Source: Sabellastarte sp. h YS-2021
Taxonomy: Eukaryota > Annelida > Polychaeta > Sabellida > Sabellidae
NCBI GenBank assembly: GCA_964017235.1
Contig: OZ024940.1
Coordinates: 248,001 to 312,000 of the forward strand
Reading direction: 5' to 3'
DNA length: 64,000 nt
The notes beneath the pieces were generated by a model, which had not been told where the DNA came from, did not search any database, and was given only the letters and a program-made list of their open reading frames with translations. The position numbers were made by a program, and so were the translations under genes. Of the stretch, positions 50,377 to 62,511 are shown one piece after another (position 1 is the first letter of the stretch; each line of letters starts with the position of its first letter).

Positions 50377-53300
50377 TCAATGGGAAATACTGTTTCTGCT
50401 CATATCTGCCAACTTAAGGTCTTTAGACCCTACCCTGTTACATTGTATAGACTCAGACTGGACCCCTATATCTATTGGTGGAAAAAAATTGGTGTCCCTC
50501 GGAACGACCAAATTTGGCAGACTCGGTGGTAAGGCATCTACACATGTATGACAAATTCCCCATTTAAAATCAATGGGAAATACTGTTTCTGCTCATATCT
50601 GCCGATTTAAGGTCTTTAGACCCTACCCTGTTATATTGTATAGACTCAGACTGGACCCCTCTATCTATTGGTGGAAAAAAATTGGTGTCCCTCGGAACGA
50701 CCAAATTTGGCATACTCGTTGGTAAGGCAACTGTACTAGTGTGTATGCATGACAAATTCCCCATTTAAAATCAATGGGAAATACTGTTTCTGCTCATATC
50801 TGCCGATTTAAGGTCTTTAGACCCTACCCTGTTATATTGTATAGACTCAGACTGGACCCCTCTATCTATTGGTGGAAAAAAATTGGTGTCCCTCGGAACG
50901 ACCAAATTTGGCGTACTCGGTGGTAAGGCATCTACACATGTATGACAAATTCCCCATTTAAAATCAATGGGAAATACTGTTTCTGCTCATATCTGCCGAT
51001 TTAAGGTCTTTAGACCCTACCCTGTGATATTGTATAGACTCAGACTGGACCCCTCTATCTATTGGTGGAAAAAATTGGTGTCCCTCGGAACGACCAAATT
51101 TGGCGTACTCAGTGGTAAGGCATCTACACATGTATGACAAATTCCCCATTTAAAATCAATGGGAAATACTGTTTCTGCTCATATCTGCCGATTTAAGGTC
51201 TTTAGACCCTACCCTGTTATATTGTATAGACTCAGACTGGACCCCTCTATCTATTGGTGGAAAAAAATTGGTGTCCCTCGGAACGACCAAATTTGGCGTA
51301 CTCGATGGTAAGGCAACTGTACTAGTGTGTATGCATGACAAATTCCCCATTTAAAATCAATGGGAAATACTGTGTCTGCTCATATCTGCCAACTGAAGGT
51401 CTTTAGACCCTACCCTGTTATATTGTATAGACTCAGACTGGACCCCTCTATCTATTGGTGGAAAAAAATTGGTGTCCCTCGGAACGACCAAATTTGGCAT
51501 ACTCGGTGGTAAGGCATCTACACATGTATGACAAATTCCCCATTTAAAATCAATGGGAAATACTGTTTCTGCTCATATCTGCCGATTTAAGGTCTTTAGA
51601 CCCTACCCTGTTATATTGTATAGACTCAGACTGGACCCCTCTATCTATTGTTGGAAAAAAATTGGTGTCCCTCGGCACGTCCAAATTTGGCGTACTCGGT
51701 GGTAAGGCAACTGTACTAGTGTGTATGCATGACAAATTCCCCATTTAAAATCAATGGGAAATACTGTTTCTGCTCATATCTGCCAACTTAAGGTCTTTAG
51801 ACCCTACCCTGTTATATTGTATAGACTCAGACTGGACCCCTATATCTATTAGTGGAAAAAAATTGGTGTCCCTCGGAACGACCAAATTTGGCAGACTCGG
51901 TGGTAAGGCATCTACACATGTATGACAAATTCCCCATTTAAAATCAATGGGAAATACTGTTTCTGCTCATATCTCCCGATTTATGGTCTTTAGACCCTAC
52001 CCTGTTATATTGTATAGACTCAGACTGGACCCCTCTATCTATTGGTGGAAAAAAATTGGTGTCCCTCGGAAGGACCAAATTTGGCGTACTCGGTGGTAAG
52101 GCATCTACACATGTATGACAAATTCCCCATTTAAAATCAATGGGAAATACTGTTTCTGCTCATATGTGCCGATTTAAGGTCTTTAGACCCTACCCTGTTA
52201 TATTGTATAGACTCAGACTGGACCCCGCTATCTATTGGTGGAAAAAAATTGGTGTCCCTCGGAACGTCCAAATTTGGCGTACTCGGTGGTAAGGCAACTG
52301 TACTAGTGTGTATGCATGACAAATTCCCCATTTAAAATCAATGGGAAATACTGTTTCTGCTCATATCTGCCAACTTAAGGTCTTTAGACCCTACACTGTT
52401 ACATTGTATAGACTCAGACTGGACCCCTATATCTATTGGTGGAAAAAAATTGGTGTCCCTCGGAACGACCAAATTTGGCAGACTCGGTGGTAAGGCATCT
52501 ACACATGTATGACAAATTCCCCATTTAAAATCAATGGGAAATACTGTTTCTGCTCATATCTGCCGATTTAAGGTCTTTAGACCCTACCCTGTTATATTGT
52601 ATAGACTCAGACTGGACCCCTCTATCTATTGGTGGAAAAAAATTGGTGTCCCTCGGAACGACCAAATTTGGCATACTCGTTGGTAAGGCAACTGTACTAG
52701 TGTGTATGCATGACAAATTCCCCATTTAAAATCAATGGGAAATACTGTTTCTGCTCATATCTGCCGATTTAAGGTCTTTAGACCCTACCCTGTTATATTG
52801 TATAGACTCAGACTGGACCCCTCTATCTATTGGTGGAAAAAAATTGGTGTCCCTCGGAACGACCAAATTTGGCGTACTCGGTGGTAAGGCATCTACACAT
52901 GTATGACAAATTCCCCATTTAAAATCAATGGGAAATACTGTTTCTGCTCATATCTGCCGATTTAAGGTCTTTAGACCCTACCCTGTTATATTGTATAGAC
53001 TCAGACTGGACCCCTCTATCTATTGGTGGAAAAAAATTGGTGTCCCTCGGAACGTCCAAATTTGGCGTACTCGGTGGTAAGGCAACTGTACTAGTGTATA
53101 TACATGACAAATTCCCCATTTAAAATCAATGGGAAATACTTTTTCTGCTCATATCTGCCGATTTAAGGTCTTTAGACCCTACCCTGTGATATTGTATAGA
53201 CTCAGACTGGACCCCTCTATCTATTGGTGGAAAAAATTGGTGTCCCTCGGAACGACCAAATTTGGCGTACTCAGTGGTAAGGCATCTACACATGTATGAC

Positions 53301-54105
53301 AAATTCCCCATTTAAAATCAATGGGAAATACTGTTTCTGCTCATATCTGCCGATTTAAGGTCTTTAGACCCTACCCTGTTATATTGTATAGACTCAGACT
53401 GGACCCCTCTATCTATTGGTGGAAAAAAATTGGTGTCCCTCGGAACGACCAAATTTGGCGTACTCGATGGTAAGGCATCTACACATGTATGACAAATTCC
53501 CCATTTAAAATCAATGGGAAATACTGTTTCTGCTCATATCTGCCGATTTAAGGTCTTTAGACCCTACCCTGTTATATTGTATAGACTCAGACTGGACCCC
53601 TCTATTTATTGGTGGAAAAAAATTGGTGTCCCTCAGAACGACCAAATTTGGCATACTCGTTGGTAAGGCAACTGTACTAGTGTGTATGCATGACAAATTC
53701 CCCATTTAAAATCAATGGGAAATACTGTGTCTGCTCATATCTGCCAACTGAAGGTCTTTAGACCCTACCCTGTTATATTGTATAGACTCAGACTGGACCC
53801 CTCTATCTATTGGTGGAAAAAAATTGGTGTCCCTCGGAACGACTAAATTTGGCATACTCGGTGGTAAGGCATCTACACATGTATGACAAATTCCCCATTT
53901 AAAATCAATGGGAAATACTGTTTCTGCTCATATCTGCCGATTTAAGGTCTTTAGACCCTACCCTGTTATATTGTATAGACTCAGACTGGACCCCTCTATC
54001 TATTGGTGGAAAAAAATTGGTGTCCCTCGGCACGTCCAAATTTGGCGTACTCGGTGGTAAGGCAACTGTACTAGTGTGTATGCATGACAAATTCCCCATT
54101 TAAAA
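50377..54105. repeat. Mosaic satellite stretch at the right edge of the core
   Basis: No complete tandem block, but long parts match earlier sequence. From 51550 to about 53311 the order equals 40532-42293 (shift 11018). The monomer at 50964 is an S192-length hybrid with an ACTGTTT start and a CCTGTGATATTG middle. The L monomer at 53511 has a private CCCTCAGAACG change. Otherwise this is ordinary satellite with no gene. Confidence 0.8.
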
Positions 54106-55263
54106 TCAATGGGAAATACTGTTTCTGCTCATATCTGCCAACTTAAGGTCTTTAGACCCTACCCTGTTATATTGTATAGACTCAGACTGGACCCCTATAT
54201 CTATTAGTGGAAAAAAATTGGTGTCCCTCGGAACGACCAAATTTGGCAGACTCGGTGGTAAGGCATCTACACATGTATGACAAATTCCCCATTTAAAATC
54301 AATGGGAAATACTGTTTCTGCTCATATCTGCCACATTAAGGTCTTTAGACCCTACCCTGTTATATTGTATAGACTCAGACTGGACCCCTCTATCTATTGG
54401 TGGAAAAAAATTGGTGTCCCTCGGAACGACCAAATTTGGCGTACTCGGTGGTAAGGCATCTACACATGTATGACAAATTCCCCATTTAAAATCAATGGGA
54501 AATACTGTTTCTGCTCATATCTGCCGATTTAAGGTCTTTAGACCCTACCCTGTTATATTGTATAGACTCAGACTGGACCCCTCTATCTATTGGTGGAAAA
54601 AAATTGGTGTCCCTCGGAACGACCAAATTTGGCGTACTCGATGGTAAGGCATCTACACATGTATGACAAATTCCCCATTTAAAATCAATGGGAAATACTG
54701 TTTCTGCTCATATCTGCCGATTTAAGGTCTTTAGACCCTACCCTGTTATATTGTATAGACTCAGACTGGACCCCTCTATCTATTGGTGGAAAAAAATTGG
54801 TGTCCCTCGGAACGTCCAAATTTGGCGTACTCGGTGGTAAGGCATCTACACATGTATGACAAATTCCCCATTTAAAATCAATGGGAAATACTGTTTCTGC
54901 TCATATCTGCCGATTTAAGGTCTTTAGACCCTACCCTGTTATATTGTATAGACTCAGACTGGACCCCTCTATCTATTGGTGGAAAAAAATTGGTGTCCCT
55001 CGGAACGACCAAATTTGGCGTACTCGGTGGTAAGGCATCTACACATGTATGATAAATTCCCCATTTAAGATCAATGGGAAATACTGTTTCTGCTCATATC
55101 TGCCGATTTAAGGTCTTTAGACCCTACCCTGTTATATTGTATAGACTCAGACTGGACCCCTCTATCTATTGCTGGAAAAAAATTGGTGTCCCTCGGAACG
55201 ACCAAATTTGGCGTACTCGGTGGTAAGGCATCTACACATGTATGACAAATTCCCCATTTAAAA
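54106..55263. repeat. Run of six consecutive S193 monomers
   Basis: Starts at 54106, 54299, 54492, 54685, 54878 and 55071; six times 193 bp is 1158 bp, without an L monomer. It is the longest break of the L-S alternation in the window. The second member has GCCACATTAAGG, and the sixth has AAGATCAATGG with TTGCTGG. In copies A-C those two monomers are adjacent, so three monomers have been added between them here. Confidence 0.88.
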
Positions 55264-58200
55264 TCAATGGGAAATACTCTTTCTGCTCATATCTGCCGAT
55301 TTAAGGTCTTTAGACCCTACCCTGTTATATTGTATAGACTCAGACTGGACCCCTCTATCTATTGGTGGAAAAAAATTGGTGTCCCTCGGAACGTCCAAAT
55401 TTGGCGTACTCGGTGGTAAGGCAACTGTACTAGTGTATATGCATGACAAATTCCCCATTTAAAATCAATGGGAAATACTTTTTCTGCTCATATCTGCCGA
55501 TTTAAGGTCTTTAGACCCTACCCTGTTATATTGTATAGACTCAGACTGGACCCCTCTATCTATTGGTGGAAAAAATTGGTGTCCCTCGGGAGGACCAAAT
55601 TTGACGTACTCGGTGGTAAGGCATCTACACATGTATGACAAATTCCCCATTTAAAATCAATGGGAAATACTGTTTCTGCTCATATCTGCCGATTTAAGGT
55701 CTTTAGACCCTACCCTGTTATATTGTATAGACTCAGACTGGACCCCTCTATCTATTGGTGGAAAAAAATTGGTGTCCCTCGGAACGACCAAATTTGGCAT
55801 ACTCATTGGTAAGGCAACTGTACTAGTGTGTATGCATGACAAATTCCCCATTTAAAATCAATGGGAAATACTCTTTCTGCTCATATCTGCCACATTAAGG
55901 TCTTTAGACCCTACCCTGTTATATTGTATAGACTCAGACTGGACCCCTCTATCTATTGGTGGAAAAAAATTGGTGTCCCTCGGAACGACCAAATTTGGCG
56001 TACTCGGTGGTAAGGCATCTACACATGTATGACAAATTCCCCATTTAAAATCAATGGGAAATACTGTTTCTGCTCATATCTGCCGATTTAAGGTCTTTAG
56101 ACCCTACCCTGTTATATTGTATAGACTCAGACTGGACCCCTCTATCTATTGGTGGAAAAAAATTGGTGTCCCTCGGAACGACCAAATTTGGCGTACTCGA
56201 TGGTAAGGCATCTACACATGTATGACAAATTCCCCATTTAAAATCAATGGGAAATACTGTTTCTGCTCATATCTGCCGATTTAAGGTCTTTAGACCCTAC
56301 CCTGTTATATTGTATAGACTCAGACTGGACCCCTCTATCTATTGGTGGAAAAAAATTGGTGTCCCTCGGAACGTCCAAATTTGGCGTACTCGGTGGTAAG
56401 GCATCTACACATGTATGACAAATTCCCCATTTAAAATCAATGGGAAATACTGTTTCTGCTCATATCTGCCGATTTAAGGTCTTTAGACCCTACCCTGTTA
56501 TATTGTATAGACTCAGACTGGACCCCTCTATCTATTGGTGGAAAAAAATTGGTGTCCCTCGGAACGACCAAATTTGGCGTACTCGGTGGTAAGGCATCTA
56601 CAGATGTATGACAAATTCCCCATTTAAAATCAATGGGAAATACTGTTTCTGCTCATATCTGCCGATTTAAGGTCTTTAGACCCTACCCTGTTATATTGTA
56701 CAGACTCAGACTGGACCCCTCTATCTATTGGTGGAAAAAAATTGGTGTCCCTCGGAACGTCCAAATTTGGCATACTCGGTGGTAAGGCAACTGTACTAGT
56801 GTATATGCATGACAAATTCCCCATTTAAAATCAATGGGAAATACTTTTTCTGCTCATATCTGCCGATTTAAGGTCTTTAGACCCTACCCTGTTATATTGT
56901 ATAGACTCAGACTGGACCCCTCTATCTATTGGTGGAAAAAATTGGTGTCCCTCGGAAGGACCAAATTTGGCGTACTCGGTGGTAAGGCATCTACACATGT
57001 ATGACAAATTCCCCATTTAAAATCAATGGGAAATACTGTTTCTGCTCATATCTGCCGATTTAAGGTCTTTAGACCCTACCCTGTTATATTGTATAGACTC
57101 AGACTGGACCCCTCTATCTATTGGTGGAAAAAAATTGGTGTCCCTCGGAACGTCCAAATTTGGCGTACTCGGTGGTAAGGCAACTGTACTAGTGTATATG
57201 CATGACAAATTCCCCATTTAAAATCAATGGGAAATACTTTTTCTGCTCATATCTGCCGATTTAAGGTCTTTAGACCCTACCCTGTTATATTGTATAGACT
57301 CAGACTGGACCCCTCTATCTATTGGTGGAAAAAATTGGTGTCCCTCGGAACGACCAAATTTGGCGTACTCGGTGGTAAGGCATCTACACATGTATGACAA
57401 ATTCCCCATTTAAAATCAATGGGAAATACTGTTTCTGCTCATATCTGCCGATTTAAGGTCTTTAGACCCTACCCTGTTATATTGTATAGACTCAGACTGG
57501 ACCCCTCTATTTATTGGTGGAAAAAAATTGGTGTCCCTCGGAATGACCAAATTTGGCATACTCGTTGGTAAGGCAACTGTACTAGTGTGTATGCATGACA
57601 AATTCCCCATTTAAAATCAATGGGAAATACTGTGTCTGCTCATATCTGCCAACTGAAGGTCTTTAGACCCTACCCTGTTATATTGTATAGACTCAGACTG
57701 GACCCCTCTATCTATTGGTGGAAAAAAATTGGTGTCCCTCGGAACGACCAAATTTGGCATACTCGGTGGTAAGGCATCTACACATGTATGACAAATTCCC
57801 CATTTAAAATCAATGGGAAATACTGTTTCTGCTCATATCTGCCGATTTAAGGTCTTTAGACCCTACCCTGTTATATTGTATAGACTCAGACTGGACCCCT
57901 CTATCTATTGGTGGAAAAAAATTGGTGTCCCTCGGCACGTCCAAATTTGGCGTACTCGGTGGTAAGGCAACTGTACTAGTGTGTATGCATGACAAATTCC
58001 CCATTTAAAATCAATGGGAAATACTGTTTCTGCTCATATCTGCCAACTTAAGGTCTTTAGACCCTACCCTGTTATATTGTATAGACTCAGACTGGACCCC
58101 TATATCTATTAGTGGAAAAAAATTGGTGTCCCTCGGAACGACCAAATTTGGCAGACTCGGTGGTAAGGCATCTACACATGTATGACAAATTCCCCATTTA

Positions 58201-60165
58201 AAATCAATGGGAAATACTGTTTCTGCTCATATCTGCCGATTTAAGGTCTTTAGACCCTACCCTGTTATATTGTATAGACTCAGACTGGACCCCTCTATCT
58301 ATTGGTGGAAAAAAATTGGTGTCCCTCGGAACGTCCAAATTTGGCATACTCGGTGGTAAGGCAACTGTACTAGTGTATATGCATGACAAATTCCCCATTT
58401 AAAATCAATGGGAAATACTTTTTCTGCTCATATCTGCCGATTTAAGGTCTTTAGACCCTACCCTGTTATATTGTATAGACTCAGACTGGACCCCTCTATC
58501 TATTGGTGGAACAAATTGGTGTCCCTCGGAAGGACCAAATTTGGCGTACTCGGTGGTAAGGCATCTACACATGTATGACAAATTCCCCATTTAAAATCAA
58601 TGGGAAATACTGTTTCTGCTCATATCTGCCGATTTAAGGTCTTTAGACCCTACCCTGTTATATTGTATAGACTCAGACTGGACCCCTCTATCTATTGGTG
58701 GAAAAAAATTGGTGTCCCTCGGAACGTCCAAATTTGGCGTACTCGGTGGTAAGGCAACTGTACTAGTGTATATGCATGACAAATTCCCCATTTAAAATCA
58801 ATGGGAAATACTTTTTCTGCTCATATCTGCCGATTTAAGGTCTTTAGACCCTACCCTGTTATATTGTATAGACTCAGACTGGACCCCTCTATCTATTGGT
58901 GGAAAAAATTGGTGTCCCTCGGAACGACCAAATTTGGCGTACTCGGTGGTAAGGCATCTACACATGTATGACAAATTCCCCATTTAAAATCAATGGGAAA
59001 TACTGTTTATGCTCATATCTGCCGATTTAAGGTCTTTAGACCCTACCCTGTTATACTGTATAGACTCAGACTGGACCCCTCTATTTATTGGTGGAAAAAA
59101 ATTGGTGTCCCTCGGAACGACCAAATTTGGCATACTCGTTGGTAAGGCAACTGTACTAGTGTGTATGCATGACAAATTCCCCATTTAAAATCAATGGGAA
59201 ATACTGTGTCTGCTCATATCTGCCAACTGAAGGTCTTTAGTCCCTACCCTGTTATATTGTATAGACTCAGACTGGACCCCTCTATCTATTGGTGGAAAAA
59301 AATTGGTGTCCCTCGGAATGACCAAATTTGGCATACTCGGTGGTAAGGCATCTATACATGTATGACAAATTCCCCATTTAAAATCAATGGGAAATACTGT
59401 TTCTGCTCATATCTGCCGATTTAAGGTCTTTAGACCCTACCCTGTTATATTGTATAGACTCAGACTGGACCCCTCTATCTATTGTTGGAAAAAAATTGGT
59501 GTCCCTCGGCACGTCCAAATTTGGCGTACTCGGTGGTAAGGCAACTGTACTAGTGTGTATGCATGACAAATTCCCCATTTAAAATCAATGGGAAATACTG
59601 TTTCTGCTCATATCTGCCAACTTAAGGTCTTTAGACCCTACCCTGTTATATTGTATAGACTCAGACTGGACCCCTATATCTATTAGTGGAAAAAAATTGG
59701 TGTCCCTCGGAACGACCAAATTTGGCAGACTCGGTGGTAAGGCATCTACACATGTATGACAAATTCCCCATTTAAAATCAATGGGAAATACTGTTTCTGC
59801 TCATATCTCCCGATTTATGGTCTTTAGACCCTACCCTGTTATATTGTATAGACTCAGACTGGACCCCTCTATCTATTGGTGGAAAAAAATTGGTGTCCCT
59901 CGGAAGGACCAAATTTGGCGTACTCGGTGGTAAGGCATCTACACATGTATGACAAATTCCCCATTTAAAATCAATGGGAAATACTGTTTCTGCTCATATG
60001 TGCCGATTTAAGGTCTTTAGACCCTACCCTGTTATATTGTATAGACTCAGACTGGACCCCGCTATCTATTGGTGGAAAAAAATTGGTGTCCCTCGGAACG
60101 TCCAAATTTGGCGTACTCGGTGGTAAGGCAACTGTACTAGTGTGTATGCATGACAAATTCCCCAT
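55264..60165. repeat. HOR copy D (returns to the flank-type HOR)
   Basis: Matches copy C with shift 36540 (18925/55465, 19117/55657) and, after one added S193 monomer, shift 36733 (19897/56630 to 23238/59971). Shared marks are GGGAGGACCAAATTTGACG, CTCATTGG, TTGTACAGACTC and GGAATGACC (57544). Four S193 monomers in a row lie at 55858-56629, against three in copy C. Confidence 0.87.
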
Positions 60166-62511
60166 TTAAAATCAATGGGAAATACTGTTTCTGCTCATAT
60201 CTGCCAACTTAAGGTCTTTAGACCCTACCCTGTTATATTGTATAGACTCAGACTGGACCCCTCTATCTATTGGTGGAAAAAAATTGGTGTCCCTCGGAAC
60301 GACCAAATTTGGCGTACTCGATGGTAAGGCATCTACACATGTATGACAAATTCCCCATTTAAAATCAATGGGAAATACTGTTTCTGCTCATATCTGCCGA
60401 TTTAAGGTCTTTAGACCCTACCCTGTTATATTGTATAGACTCAGACTGGACCCCTCTATCTATTGGTGGAAAAAAATTGGTGTCCCTCGGAACGTCCAAA
60501 TTTGGCGTACTCGGTGGTAAGGCATCTACACATGTATGACAAATTCCCCATTTAAAATCAATGGGAAATACTGTTTCTGCTCATATCTGCCGATTTAAGG
60601 TCTTTAGACCCTACCCTGTTATATTTTATAGACTCAGACTGGACCCCTCTATCTATTGGTGGAAAAAAATTGGTGTCCCTCGGAACGACCAAATTTGGCG
60701 TACTCGGTGGTAAGGCATCTACAGATGTATGACAAATTCCCCATTTAAAATCAATGGGAAATACTGTTTCTGCTCATATCTGCCGATTTAAGGTCTTTAG
60801 ACCCTACCCTGTTATATTGTACAGACTCAGACTGGACCCCTCTATCTATTGGTGGAAAAAAATTGGTGTCCCTCGGAACGTCCAAATTTGGCGTACTCGG
60901 TGGTAAGGCAACTGTACTAGTGTGTATGCATGACAAATTCCCCATTTAAAATCAATGGCAAATACTGTTTCTGCTCATATCTGCCGATTTAAGGTCTTTA
61001 GACCCTACCCTGTTATATTGTATAGACTCAGACTGGACCCCTCTATCTATTGGTGGAAAAAAATTGGTGTCCCTCGGAACGTCCAAATTTGGCATACTCG
61101 GTGGTAAGGCAACTGTACTAGTGTATATGCATGACAAATTCCCCATTTAAAATCAATGGGAAATACTTTTTCTGCTCATATCTGCCGATTTAAGGTCTTT
61201 AGACCCTACCCTGTTATATTGTATAGACTCAGACTGGACCCCTCTATCTATTGGTGGAAAAAATTGGTGTCCCTCGGAACGACCAAATTTGGCGTACTCG
61301 GTGGTAAGGCATCTACACATGTATGACAAATTCCCCATTTAAAATCAATGGGAAATACTGTTTCTGCTCATATCTGCCGATTTAAGGTCTTTAGACCCTA
61401 CCCTGTTATATTGTATAGACTCAGACTGGACCCCTCTATCTATTGGTGGAAAAAAATTGGTGTCCCTCGGAACGTCTAAATTTGGCATACTCGGTGGTAA
61501 GGCAACTGTACTAGTGTATATGCATGACAAATTCCCCATTTAAAATCAATGGGAAATACTTTTTCTGCTCATATCTGCCGATTTAAGGTCTTTAGACCCT
61601 ACCCTGTTATATTGTATAGACTCAGACTGGACCCCTCTATCTATTGGTGGAAAAAATTGGTGTCCCTCGGAACGACCAAATTTGGCGTACTCGGTGGTAA
61701 GGCATCTACACATGTATGACAAATTCCCCATTTAAAATCAATGGGAAATACTGTTTCTGCTCATATCTGCCGATTTAAGGTCTTTAGACCCTACCCTGTT
61801 ATATTGTATAGACTCAGACTGGACCCCTCTATCTATTGCTGGAAAAAAATTGGTGTCCCTCGGAACGACCAAATTTGGCGTACTCGGTGGTAAGGCATCT
61901 ACACATGTATGACAAATTCCCCATTTAAAATCAATGGGAAATACTGTTTCTGCTCATATCTGCCGATTTAAGGTCTTTAGACCCTACCCTGTTATATTGT
62001 ATAGACTCAGACTGGACCCCTCTATCTATTGGTGGAAAAAAATTGGTGTCCCTCGGAACGTCCAAATTTGGCGTACTCGGTGGTAAGGCATCTACACATG
62101 TATGACAAATTCCCCATTTAAAATCAATGGGAAATACTGTTTCTGCTCATATCTGCCGATTTAAGGTCTTTAGACCCTACCCTGTTATATTTTATAGACT
62201 CAGACTGGACCCCTCTATCTATTGGTGGAAAAAAATTGGTGTCCCTCGGAACGACCAAATTTGGCGTACTCGGTGGTAAGGCATCTACAGATGTATGACA
62301 AATTCCCCATTTAAAATCAATGGGAAATACTGTTTCTGCTCATATCTGCCGATTTAAGGTCTTTAGACCCTACCCTGTTATATTGTACAGACTCAGACTG
62401 GACCCCTCTATCTATTGGTGGAAAAAAATTGGTGTCCCTCGGAACGTCCAAATTTGGCGTACTCGGTGGTAAGGCAACTGTACTAGTGTGTATGCATGAC
62501 AAATTCCCCAT
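59971..62511. repeat. Second copy of the window's first 2.6 kb
   Basis: Monomers at 65, 845, 1046, 1247, 1439, 1640 and 2411 recur at 59971, 60751, 60952, 61153, 61345, 61546 and 62317, all shifted by 59,906 bp. The unusual L-L junction and the doubled 393-bp dimer are both reproduced. Confidence 0.87.
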
